Notes under the pieces: generated by a model
What the model was told of the DNA's origin: nothing
What the model saw: the letters and a program-made list of their open reading frames with translations, nothing else
The model's database searches: none
Shown here: in pieces, positions 11,179 through 22,391 of the stretch
Position numbering within the stretch: position 1 is the first letter of the stretch
Layout: each line of letters begins with the position of its first letter
Translations under genes and position numbers: made by a program
Origin: Aotearoamyces nothofagi
Lineage: Eukaryota; Ascomycota; Leotiomycetes; Leotiales; Tympanidaceae
Assembly (NCBI GenBank): GCA_015345905.1
Contig: JADDTR010000024.1
Location: forward strand, 62,001-126,000
DNA: 64,000 nt
Direction of reading: 5' to 3'

Positions 11179-12330
11179 ACAGTCAGAATCAACAGCGTAG
11201 CCTCGGCTCGTACGCTCTACCTTTCACGCCTCCTGTGGAAATCCGCGTGTGCGTCCAAGTACGCATTTCAAGTCTTGCGTCGAGGACCTGGTGCTGGAAT
11301 CTCTCCAGCGTGATATAGCCCTGCCAATACGACGAGAGCAGCACTACACTATGAAAAATAATATACCCACTAAGACAATTCATATGCAATTACTTTCTTT
11401 CTGAACGAGATGTGCCTCGTTTTCCGGATGTCATACCTACGCTACTACTTCGATCTTCAATGCGTTACCAGCGAAATCTAGGAGTTATCAGACAGCCAGG
11501 AACCCTTTCAACTCGACCCTCTTTAATACAAATCGACGGGCGGCGAAAACTAGACCGCAGCGTCTCCCTTTTTCTTGCCAAACTGTAGCAATCTCCTTTT
11601 TTTTTCTTTTTTTTTCCTGGATAGATCTCCGCCTCGACTCGATTGTAATTGTAGGCTTAGCGTGGGGCTCAGCTATGCCTCTTCTTGATCTCGATTCTAG
11701 CTCTCAAATCTGAGGGAGATGGCGCCTCCTCTGTTGCGAAATAGAGTGTGGTTTTATCTCTTCTCGATGTCGGTTGGAGGCGTCGATCTCGTCGCTGGAT
11801 GGGACCTTACGGGTGGAGGACCTGATCTCGATGGATCTTCGAAATAGGATCTTCTTAATGGATGATCTGATCGGACCTGATCTTGATGGGAATGGGATAT
11901 ATTGATTCCGAAAAAAGAAATTGTACCTGTACACACTGCCAATGGCGTTGGCGTTTCCTTTTTTTTATTTTTTTTTGTTTCTTCTCCCGAAGTGGAGATC
12001 GAGATGAGCACACTGACTACTACAAGTCCACCGGGTGGTTACCCTTGATTTTAAATAGAAAAATTGCAAGTTGAGGAAAGAAATGCAAGTTGAGGAAAGA
12101 AAGGAGAAGGCGGAGGCTGAGTGTGCGAATACATGCGCATGGATTTAGAATAACAAGGAATAGGCATAGAATCCAATGAGTTTTAATGTTTTAAGATGCG
12201 ATATGATGGGGTTCTGAGCAGGATGTCTCGCTGAGCGGTGTTATACTATAATTCGTAGACGTAGATGTAGATGTAGATGTATAGATGTATATTGAGCGGG
12301 CTAGGCTAGGCCTGGGCCGGGATTATTATA
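11179..12330. other. Intergenic 3' of the exchanger, no gene seen
   Basis: No convincing coding region. Visible features are long T runs near 11597-11617 and 11960-11977, a 17-18-base near-direct repeat (ggacctgatctcgatgga, 11818 and 11873), two copies of gcaagttgaggaaagaaa near 12066-12100, and a GTAGAT microsatellite near 12256-12290. It leads into a purine tract and the AT-rich island. Confidence 0.5.
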
Positions 12331-12626
12331 GAGCGGAGAAAAGAGAGTGGGACGGTGATGTTAGAGAAGGAAGAGAAAAGAGAGAGGGACGGTGATATAA
12401 AAAGAGAAGAAAACAATAGCAGAGATAATAATAGCAGAGAGAAGAGGGGATAGAGGTAGAAGAGAGAGGAAGAGGAGGAGGAAGAAGAGAAAGAGAAAGG
12501 AGAAGAGAAAAGAAAGAGGAGAGAATGAAGAAGAGGATAAAAGAAGAGCACTAAATAAAAGACAAAGAAGATATATAGAAGAGAGAAGGATTATAAGATA
12601 CAAAGAGAAGAACAAGAGATAAAGAC
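12331..12626. repeat. Polypurine tract (GA-rich on the + strand)
   Basis: About 300 bases almost wholly A and G on the + strand, including two copies of a gggacggtgat segment about 40 bases apart (near 12350 and 12390). Any open frame on the minus strand here codes only Ser/Phe/Leu low complexity. It sits at the edge between ordinary DNA and the AT-rich island. Long homopurine runs can adopt triplex or nucleosome-poor structures; that is general knowledge, not shown here. Confidence 0.7.
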
Positions 12627-15404
12627 TGTCTTAAAATTATAGAAGTAATACTTTTAGACTATAAGCTAGAATACTACTATCAACTAAACTAGTAATCTCT
12701 TTTTAAGAGAGTAGAATAGTTCTTACTATCTAAGCAATTAAACAAGGCTGTAATTGAAGTATTTAGAATATAGCTAGTTTATATAATATAAATAGTAATC
12801 TAAGTATAAATTGTAACTTAAATACAATTGGTAAATATATTATAATTAGCAAATATAGTATAGTTAATAAACTAAATAGAAATAGTAAAGATATAGTACT
12901 TTTAGTAATTAGAATATTATCTATAAACTATAATACTATTAGAGACTACTATAGTAGAAATAGTAGTCTAAATATAGAAGACAGCTAGAGTAGAAATAAT
13001 AGTTTAAAAAAAGAAATAACTAAGAGAAGTAGAGATTTAAATCTAATAGATTATATCTACTAATTTGCAATTTAGTTAGTTCTATAGCAAGTTAGTCAAT
13101 TATTACTATATTTCAGATAATATAGCAATTAGCAAGTTATATAACTAGAATTAAATTAGACAATAGAAATAAAATAGCTACAAATTATAAAAAAAGCTAC
13201 AAGGTCTTCTAACTCTAGACTCAATAATAGACTCAATAATTGTAAGAGGGACGTGGTAAAAGAAGGCCCTGGTAGCGAAAATACAAGGCAATTACAAGGG
13301 GAAAAGTAGATAGAAAGGTGTAGCTTGGGAATAGTCTTGTTATAAAGCTAAAGAGCAAAGAGTAGCAGAGGTAAGTCTGCTATCTATAGTCCTAGAGACA
13401 TCTAGCTAGGCACTTTGTCTTTAGAAGCAAACTAGACAAACAACAAACAGCAAAGTGCAAACTATAAACAGAAGAGAAGCAAACAAGGCAAATATAGCAA
13501 ACAACAAACAGAGGACTCTTAGAGTCTTACTCTAGTTCCTATACTGTTCTGTAACAATAATAGACTTAGAGTCAACTTTAAAAGGCTTAATTTCTCTATA
13601 ACCTCTTTTCTATTCTACTCTTTATAGACTTACTACTATTTCTTAGCTCTAAGTTAGCTATATTATCTTTGATATTGTAATCTTAATAGCTTTACTATTA
13701 CAATTCTAAAGCAATTACTCTAGTATTAATATTAAACTAGAGATTACTAGATTAAACTCTAAAGCTTGATAAATTCTATTCAATTCTCTATATTTAGAAA
13801 GTAAAGTATAATTCCAACTGTTAATCTTAAATAATATAACAAACTAGCCAAGTAGATTCTTTTATAAGATAAAGTTTCTTATAAATCTTAAGATAGACAA
13901 TATCTCTAAGATTAAAGCTCTAGAGTTCTAGAGTTCTAGCTATTTGTAAAACAACTCTTCTATTATTTATAACAACTCTTAAGTCAATTTCTAATAGTAG
14001 AAAGTCTTTGTCTTTATTAGTTGACTAAATATTACTTTCAGTATTAGAATTGAGAGTAAAACTCTTATCAGTCTTATATATCTAATAAGGTTTTTATCTA
14101 AATCAAATCTTAAAAGAAATTTGTTTTAAAACTAATTCTCTAGATCTAGTAGTATTGATAACAATTGCTAGTTCTAGTAATAAATGAATCTAGTTAGAAT
14201 ATTGATATTCAGTTTAAGCAGCTATTAATCAACATTTGAATATATAATTAACAACTTCAACTGAGCCTTGAGTTTAAGGTTAATAAATATATCTATTAAT
14301 TATATAAATCTTTAGATAAATAGAATCTAAAAGTTCAAGTACTTTTCCTTTGAACTCTATACTATTATTATAATATCTAACTTCAATTAGTATTATTCTT
14401 TAAATAGAGACTATAGAATATAACTTATAGCTTTCTTAGATATCTATTTTAACCAAATCAGCTTTTTAATACTAATGATAATTCTTCTAAACTCTTGTTC
14501 TTAAGTATAAATAAAGCAATATAACAAGAGAAATAATCTTTGATCTATAGAATCTAATAGAAGTTTTTATCTCTCTTTATATAAAAATCTATAAGATCTA
14601 TATAGATTCTATCTAAGTATCTATTGCTAATAATTGGAATTAAAGTAGATAGTAGTTGATTTACAGCTTATAGCTGACAATATAAATACTTCTCAATAAT
14701 CTATTTAATATCTGCTTAAGAAATTCTATAGTATAATTCATGAATTCTTTTATAGGTCTTATTAATTCCTATAAAGATCAGTATAAATATAAGTATTTAA
14801 ATAGAAAGAAGAATATAAACTATAGTACTTTAAGCTTTAGTAGACTTTACAAATGATCTCAAATGCATTATAAGTATATATAGTATATCTTGTATTTAAG
14901 TAGAGCTCTAGTTCTAGACTTCTCAGCTTGTCTATAGACTTGGTTGTCTTGGAGTTCAAAATGGTACAAAGCTTGAGTTTTGAAGTTGGCATCTTTGGCT
15001 TTCTCTTTGTATAATATACTACAAGCTGGTAGGTTTCTATTATTTAGATGATATCTATAAGCTTTACACTTTCTTCTAGTTAGAATACCTCTATTGCTGC
15101 TTTGTTCAATATAGTCTATAAATCCTCTGGCTAAAGTAGAAGGCCAATATTTATATTCTTCATTATCAGGGATAGGTGATGATAGTATAAAGCGAGTACT
15201 ATATAGCGATGAAGATGATAAAGTGATATCTATAATTGTTAATACTTTAGAAGTTGATTTAGATCTGTAGAACACTTTATATATACTTTATATCTACTTT
15301 AAAAGATATCTAGCAAGCAGCAACTACTTTAAACTTACCTTATAAGATATTTTACAGAGACTTTATAGAGACTTTACAGAGGCTTTGTAGAAAAACTTAT
15401 AAAA
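12627..15404. mobile_element. AT-rich relic island, RIP-like, transposon fossil
   Basis: About 2.8 kb of very AT-rich DNA, full of TpA and with stops throughout, sharply bounded near 15405 by ordinary DNA. It encloses an LTR-like repeat at 13338-13556. This is what RIP-mutated transposons look like in Pezizomycotina. It is broken many times over, and no intact protein survives. Family is unassigned; an LTR retrotransposon origin is inferred from the enclosed terminal repeat only. The heavy decay suggests an old insertion, though RIP can act fast. Confidence 0.65.
13338..13556. mobile_element. LTR-like repeat, copy 1 (fossil)
   Basis: A 219-base unit beginning TGTTAT and ending GTAACA, clearly related along most of its length to 31353-31594. 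The TG...CA ends and the near-perfect short inverted termini are typical of long terminal repeats. No target-site duplication is visible, and both copies share the five bases agtct just before the start. This copy is more AT-rich than the other, consistent with more RIP. Orientation and superfamily are unknown. Confidence 0.65.
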
Positions 15405-16995
15405 AGTGCAGAGACCTAAGAAAACTTATATTTCTAAGTTTCATAACGTTGGAAATTGCCCAATTAGGCGAGTTACCCAGCAACACACCGGAATTGGTCA
15501 ACTCGCTGTGGAATTGACCAAATCGCAAATTGGCGGGTACAATCTATCAGATCCAACCTGCCTAGGTTGTTCGTTGGGGACAGAGTCGGCTAGCTGCTGC
15601 AGATAGACCCATCCTTTCATGATCCATCGCTGGCTGGCTCCTGTGACGCTATCCACAATCTGATCTGACATATACACTCCCAACACCACAGAGTCTAGCC
15701 ATCCCAGCCGTACATCCCGTCAGCGAGACGGGCGTTAGCAGATGTCCTACCCCGCCAGCTGCATCCCGCTGCCCGACGACTGCAGATTCAGCCATATCTC
15801 TCTCTCACGCGCTGCACTGGGCCTCTCTTGCAGTGGTGTTTGCGATACACCATGCCACGTCCAGATATCCTGGCGGCGAATACTCTTACCGGACAGACCT
15901 TGGCGAGAGATCTGTTAGTCGACTTGGGTCGAGGTTCGTCGTCGTCTGCGAGATGAGAGGACTGCTAGGCTTACACGGTCTGGTGTAGTCTGTTCGAGCG
16001 GCTTCGAAGACGATGCTGTAGATAGGGTAGGTCGGGCGTTTGGGTTACCTCTCCTCGTCGCGGATTATTGGAACAGCTACGTCTTCCTCTCCTTGTCTGA
16101 TCTTCGGCAACACTATCTTCAATCTACTATCCTACCGTCAGTCCAACTTATCACTACCCTTCCACCACCGTCCCCCGACCTCTATCTCTAATCTACCAAC
16201 CACCCTGCTCAGCCCTCCATCTCCACTTCACCACCAACCAGCTCTCCTCCTACCAAAGCGCATCCAACTCCCCCAACTCCTTCATCTCCTTCTTAGAGCA
16301 GCGCAGCTACAGAATACAGTATAAGATTTTGAGACAGCCAAATAGGCACATTGAGATTTCCAGAGTAAGTTCTGTACCTTTTGGTTGCGATTGATGTTTT
16401 GTCACTTTGCGTCGCCATCACATTTTGCTGAATCTTTGGAGTTCTGCTGCTGGTGAGCTTGCTGGGTTGGGGTCTTTGCTGTGGGAGCTTCGGTGCTGTT
16501 GTTTTGTTCGGCGTCACTTGACTCGGTGTCACTTGGTCTACCGTCACTTTGTTTTGCTCTACGTTCAATACCGTCATATATCTCGATGTTAAATCAAGCC
16601 CTGACATATGATTTATCATCATCTACGATTATGCTACCTTTCTATATGCCCCTACAAGACATCACCCTGGCTACCATCACTCTCTTTCTCTTCTATGTTT
16701 ATTATTGCTCTACAATCCTTAATTCTTTGAAGAAAGTGGCCTTAAAGATATAGAGATCATTTATATCATATATGACTTGTATATGTATTTGATACAAGAC
16801 TTGGTATTAAAACCCCTTCTATCTAACCCTATCACGATCATTATTATACTCATCACTAATTCTACTACCTTACAAATTATCTCTACTAACACATTAGACA
16901 TCGACTATCCAATATACCCTAAAAGCTATCGTTATTTACTGACAAAAGGATTGTGGCCAAGTCAATACCTTGAAATCAACACCCTTATCGTTATA
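15405..16995. other. Intergenic, promoter side of the SNF2 gene
   Basis: Composition returns to normal at about 15405. No conserved protein is visible. There is a pyrimidine-rich stretch from about 16110 to 16290 (ccaccaacc and ctcctcc runs), and an open frame on the minus strand (16293-16622) with repeated VTxxQVTP-like residues that I judge spurious. The frame of the SNF2 protein is open back to 16777, but the homology-like acidic N-terminus begins at 16996. Confidence 0.5.
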
Positions 16996-19900
16996 ATGTC
17001 CTCTTCGGCTGAAGTTCAAGAAGGATACGATGATTACGATTCATTAACTGGTGACCAAATTCCGTCTGAGCTATTGAGCGACGGTGAGCGAACTGCTCCT
17101 CGATCAGATTACTATATGAACCACGAAGAGGACTTCGATATCTACGGATTTCCTCGGGTATCTCAAGAAGACATTCCACTTCCTACCACCGAGTCTGATT
17201 CTGCAATGGAAGAGCCCGTACCAAGCAATGGTGGTCTGTTTGTATCTCCTGAACCAGAGGCTCAGGAGCACTTTGCCAGTCATAAAATAGCAGCGACGAT
17301 ATGTAAGCCAGCATCCCAGCGTTCCGATTCATCTACCAGCCGTCTCGACAACAACAGTCGTATTTTGGCAATTGATGACGATGCTTCTGATGACGATTTC
17401 TGCATGATTGAAGCGGCTCAGGCTACACCACAAGCACAAGAGAAATGGTCTCGAAACTCAAAAAGTATCTCTCAAGATCCAATCGTCATTTATGATGACG
17501 ATAAAGTTGAGATCAAAGAAGAGCCCTCGACAGATAATGAAAGGCCGAGTCCAGTTCCAAATGGAAATAGAATCCGGGCAGCTCAGCAGGCGCTGCTAAG
17601 GAACATGATCACTTCGAGATGCCAAACGGGAGCATCGTCAATATTTGGCCCTCAAACATTGCTTGGCAATGCCGAGAAGAGCAAGATTGGGGTCAAGACT
17701 GAGCCTAAGATTTTGGCTCATGGCATGTCATCAGTGAATGATGTGGCACACATGAATGAAAGGAAGGAGCTAGAGCAGCTGATGGCAATCAATCACTTGG
17801 AAGATCATAGTTGGATGCATGGAGTCGACGACCCTGATGAGATAGATGAACTCGAAAATCTCAAGACGCTAAAGCAATCTATTATTGCACGACAGAAGAG
17901 CAAAGGGCTGTCAGGTGGTGAAAATATTGAGCTTATCAGACTAAATGATCGGATAGGTACCATTAACAGACGAAAGGCTGCAGCAGATAGGATGAGCGGA
18001 GTCGACGAGGGACCATCTTCGTCATCTGTCGGCGAAGGCTCTGGGCGTATTACTAGTGTGGACAGTGATTCAGACGATGAAGATGATCCACGCCGTCGCA
18101 TGTATCAGGAAGAAGCTGATAAGACCCTCGCACAAGCTCTTCACGATGACATTATTCGACGAGATGAAGAGGCTGGCCGGAAGAGCAAGAAGCGACAGTC
18201 CACTACTGTAAAGACCAAAAAGCGGCGTAACAAGACAGCACGAGAAGTTGAAGATGCTCGTCGTGAGAAGGAGCGTGAGAAGGAGCGGAAAAAAAGAAAC
18301 CGGCCGGGAGCATCAAAGAAAGCCTCCAAAACGGTTCCAGTTCCAAAGAATGGCAAAGCCTCTAAAAAGGCACCAGCAGGTAAAAATGGCGGAAAGAATA
18401 AGAATGGTCATAAGCGTCATATGCTCAATAACGTGGGTGGAGGAGATGACCCGTTGCAAGAGATGCTAAATAGCTTGGTGAATGACGATATGATTACCAA
18501 TCGATTGGAGCAGGGTGAGTACGGCGAAGCACCTGAGATCCGCACGCGAAACAAGAAAACCCAGTTGGATGAGCTTATTGCCTCAGTTCCGAAGGATTAT
18601 AATACTCACAGGGCAAAGGTGGAGAGAACGGACCTGCATCGGGCTTCTAAAAGATTCGGCCATGGAAAGGTTTCAGGAAGGGACGGGATGTGGCTAATGA
18701 AGGGAATGAAATCTAGTCTTTACCACCACCAGTAAGTCTCGAAGCTCTCCCAGATGATTTTCTAACAAGCTTAGGCTACTCGCTGCTGATTGGATGGTTG
18801 GGCGTGAAATGTCCAGACGCCCACCTCGCGGAGGTCTACTCGCAGACGCTATGGGACTGGGGAAAACCCTTGAGATGCTCGCGACAATGGTTGGGAATCC
18901 CCCAGATGAGAAACATATCAAGAAAAAAGTCAAGTCGACACTGATTGTGGTACCGTCGAGCGTAGTCAAGCAGTGGATGGACGAGATCCGAACTCACGTC
19001 GACGAGAAGGTCTTCCCCCGAGTCATCCACTACAAAGCATCAAAGGAAATCCCCACACTTATGCTCCAGGATGCCGATATCGTGCTGACGAGTTATGCCG
19101 AGGTTCTCATGTCATACCCATATCCTGATAAAGATGAGATGAAGCAGGTAATCGCAACTGGTGGGATGGAAGCCTGGAACAAAAGGTGCAAAGACCTAAC
19201 TGGCAATCTGCATACCTTTGAATGGTATCGTGTAGTGCTGGATGAAGCGTAAGTTTTCTGATTCTTCATAAGATGTGTACTTACAGTACCTAGCCATGCT
19301 GTCAAGAACTACAAGGCCAGGACGTCCGTTGCCTGCCTGAATCTCACTGCCAAGTATCGCTGGGCGCTTTCCGGTACTCCGATCCAGAATCAGCTCGACG
19401 AGCTCTACCCATACTTTCGATTTCTCCGTGCGGAGTGGACTAGCACTTTTGAAGATTTCCGGAAGCATTTCTGCGATCCTGACGCCCACGATGCTTCTGC
19501 TAGAGTGGCAGTTGTTCTTAGCATTGTGATGCTGTAAGTGAATCATGAAGCTATCAGACCGTGTACTGATCTTCACAGGCGTCGTACAATGAAGGATAAG
19601 ATACTCGGCCGTCCAATTGTAAAATTACCTAAGATCCACCCGTCGACGCAGTTTATCTCTTTCTCTAGAGAAGAGCGTGTAATCTACCGCCTGCTCGAGG
19701 GCAGATTCCGAGAACTCATGAACATCCACTTCAGACAAGGCACAGCTCAGAAGAACTACGGCTGTTTCATGGTCCAACTTCTCCGGTACGTTAATAGTCC
19801 CAGATGATTTTCGTCAGTAACTAACGACATGTAGACTAAGACAATGTACTGCTCATCCTTTTCTCCTAGAGCAAGTCTTCAGAGAGGTATTCACATTAGA

Positions 19901-21526
19901 AGATATTCGTGGCCTCCAAAGGGAGCTCCAGAAGTATCGTAGGAACACGACGCCTATTTACGAACAGATCTCTCAGTGGCTTCAAGCTACCGAAGCAGAC
20001 AAAGAAGCTGCGAGAGAGCGAGGCGAAGCTACTCTAGAATATGGCGAAACCGTTCCGTTTGGACAGTCTGATTTCGGGAAGTACTTCAAGATGGACAAAT
20101 TCCTTGGAAACCTAGATTCGACTCAGATGCTGGAGCGAGTTGTGTGTCGTCTTTGCGGAGACGTTCCTCAGAATCCTCAGATTACAGACGTGAGCTTTCA
20201 ATTAAACGACCGGAGTTGTTTACTGACGAAAGAAATCTAGTGCCAGCATATCTTCTGCTCGGAATGTCTCAGGAACTATATTCATCGTCAAGCTGCACAG
20301 AGCGAAGGTTCAGACGTAAGTTCTGTTTCTTGCTTCCTGGTCCAGCCAAACCTTCTCTGACTTGGAAATAGTATACCGAATGTCCAGCTTGCAAGAAAGT
20401 CTTTGCCCAAGCAAATCCTTAGTGAGTTCTAGATATCCAACGCCACTCCAGTAGACTGATGTCCAACAGCAAGGATCTTACCCTGATCGATGACGATAGC
20501 AGCGCCTCAGAGGAGCCCGGATCTCAACGCTCGGCGGGCGGTTCTCGCTCGAGGACGAAGTCCAAGGACAGTTTCTATAATGGTCCACGGATCCGCGGAT
20601 CTACCTGGCTCTCTATGTGTCTCCGAGATAAAGTTCCTCTGCTCCCAAGCGCTAAGATGATTGCCTTGAAAGCCCAAATCCTCAAATGGATCGACGAGGC
20701 TCCAGATGACAAAATCTTGAGTATATCCTCCCCCAACTGCATCTTTCAACCAACGAACAGAGCTAATATCATGTCGATAGTATTCACACAATTCCGCATG
20801 GTGGCCAAGATCATTGGAATGATTGCAGAGCAGGAGAAATGGGGCGTCGTTTATTTCGTCGTAAGTGTCTCTATTCAATGTCGCTTTGTTGGTTGGGAAG
20901 GAGTCCTCGGTTATTGACGAGAGCTTCTCAGGGAGATATGAATGCGACTCAGCGACATACGGCTGTGAAAACGTTTCATGATAACAAGGAGGTCAAGATT
21001 ATGATCGCTGGGTTGAAATGTGGTGGTCAGGCGCTTAATCTGACTTGTGCAAACCGCTGTATTTCTGTAAGTTCTCCCTTTCTCCTTGTCCTTCTCTGTC
21101 TGGTCCAGGCTCAGCTACTCTCATTACTCTACTTTATATTTCTCGCTTTACTACTGTCCTCGCTATCTTCACTCTTCTTCTTGCTCCGGCTAACTCTAGC
21201 CCTCCTCTCAGATCGATCTTTGGTGGAATCACAGCGTCGAGCAGCAAGCGTTTGGTCGTATTTTCCGAATCGGACAGCTCAAAGAAACCCACGTCGTTCG
21301 GTTCGTCGTCAAGAACACCGTCGATGGCCGTCTGCTCGGCATGCAGGCCGACAAGGTCCGGACCATCGATGCAGCAATGCAGGATAGCGGAGATGCGATC
21401 ACTCCGCTGAGCATCAAGGACCTCGCGACTCTGTTCGGCCACCTCAAGGAAGATGATCAGGGCAACTTGACCGTCGAGGCTGACTACGATGATTCTGTAG
21501 AGGAGGTGGACGAGGCACAGGGGTAG
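16996..21526 (+). CDS. SNF2-family ATPase with RING finger (Rad5/Rad16/Uls1-like)
   Basis: Eleven exons: 16996-18731, 18775-19248, 19294-19533, 19579-19785, 19835-20189, 20241-20315, 20372-20421, 20470-20720, 20781-20860, 20932-21066 and 21212-21526; 1305 residues. A dsDNA-translocating ATPase of the RING-containing group, which acts in chromatin remodelling, repair or SUMO/ubiquitin control. Residues 1-570 are acidic and disordered with a Lys-rich basic block. Then SLYHHQLLAADW, Walker A ADAMGLGKTLE (about 600), DEAH (about 735, split by intron 2), LSGTPIQNQLDELYP, a RING (CRLC, CQHIFCSEC, CPAC, about 989-1036), and helicase C with IFTQF, GGQALNLTCANR and QQAFGRIFRIGQ. All motifs look intact. 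Exact orthology to Rad16 or Uls1 is not decided. Confidence 0.9.
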
Positions 21527-21625
21527 GAAAGGAGTAGAGCGGGAAAAGAGGTAGCGGCAAATATTTATAGAACTGCTTTATATTAGACAATGACGGCACA
21601 GATAATGCATTCCAAATTTCAGCAG

Positions 21626-22297
21626 AAAAAGCTTTCACCGTTTACTGATAAACGCTGTCGCTCAGTCCAAAGGCTGTCGTGCTAATCCCGGTCGCCAATA
21701 ATCGACGAGTGTTTTCCACCCGTCCGACTGAAAAAGTCGTCGCCAGTAAACGACGAGAGCTTTTCATTCATCAGCGCATATTCCGCATCCCCACGTCAAA
21801 AGCTGTCGCCGGTTATCGACAAGCATTCTCTCGCAGCCCGACTCAAGAAAGACGCCGTCAGTTATCGGCGACAGCTTCTCATTCAATTGATTGCAACGTG
21901 TGCTCGGCACGCCTATGCCAAAAGCTGTCGCCAGCAACTGACAAGCGTTTTATGACGACTCGGGCGGACCGACGCGACAAGACGGCGCCGGTGAACGACG
22001 AGAGGTATTGATTGAAGTCTGAAAATTTGCACAAGAAAAGCTCTTGTCGATTATCGACAGCTGCTTTGGAAGTAGCTGCCGTGATCTCAACGACGAGGCT
22101 GCCATCGGGCGCCGGCGAGGTTTCCAGACGATCCCGGTGGCCTGAGCCGGGAAGCCGTCTCCAGGTATCGGCGACGGCTGTTCTAGGAATGCAGACTGTT
22201 GTAGTAGAGGTGTCTCTCAGTTGCCGGCGGTAGGGCTGGCTTTTAGTTTGGCGCTCTTGTGCCAGCCACGCCTCGGCATTATCGACGAGGGATTCTC
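21626..22297. repeat. Degenerate array of about 13 hairpin-forming units
   Basis: The 865-base gap between the convergent SNF2 and ESF1 genes is mostly made of related units of about 33 bases spaced roughly 45-75 bases apart. The best unit (21798-21830) has the halves aaaagctgtcgccgg and ttatcgacaagcattctc. Others start near 21626, 21691, 21731, 21847, 21919, 21976, 22033, 22070, 22106, 22151, 22213 and 22270. Each has a left arm like GTCG/GCCG and a right arm like CGAC/CGGC around a short spacer. Arms often vary together: TCGTCG with CGACGA at 21736, GCCG with CGGC at 21854, GTCGAT with ATCGAC at 22045, AGCCGTC with GACGGCT at 22153. I know no named family. See findings. Confidence 0.75.
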
Positions 22298-22391
22298 GAG
22301 TGGCTTCAGCAGTTTATGGAACATGCGGTCATCAGCGATTAAGGGTCATGTGCTGATAGAATGATCATTCTTATTGCGTTAATAGGCGTAT

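Noticed and set aside
13338-13556. Target-site duplication agtct at the LTR-like repeat
   Set aside because: The five bases precede both copies but do not follow either, so they are not a duplication of the target.
14868-15275. 135-codon minus-strand frame in the AT-rich island
   Set aside because: It lies within heavily decayed repeat DNA and matches no host family I know. Treated as part of the fossil, not as a gene.
16293-16622. 109-codon minus-strand frame with VTxxQVTP-like repeats
   Set aside because: Low complexity, on the opposite strand of the SNF2 promoter region, no splice partner or family.
21626-22297. CRISPR array
   Set aside because: The genome is fungal, the units are degenerate, spacing is uneven and no spacer-like unique blocks or cas genes exist.
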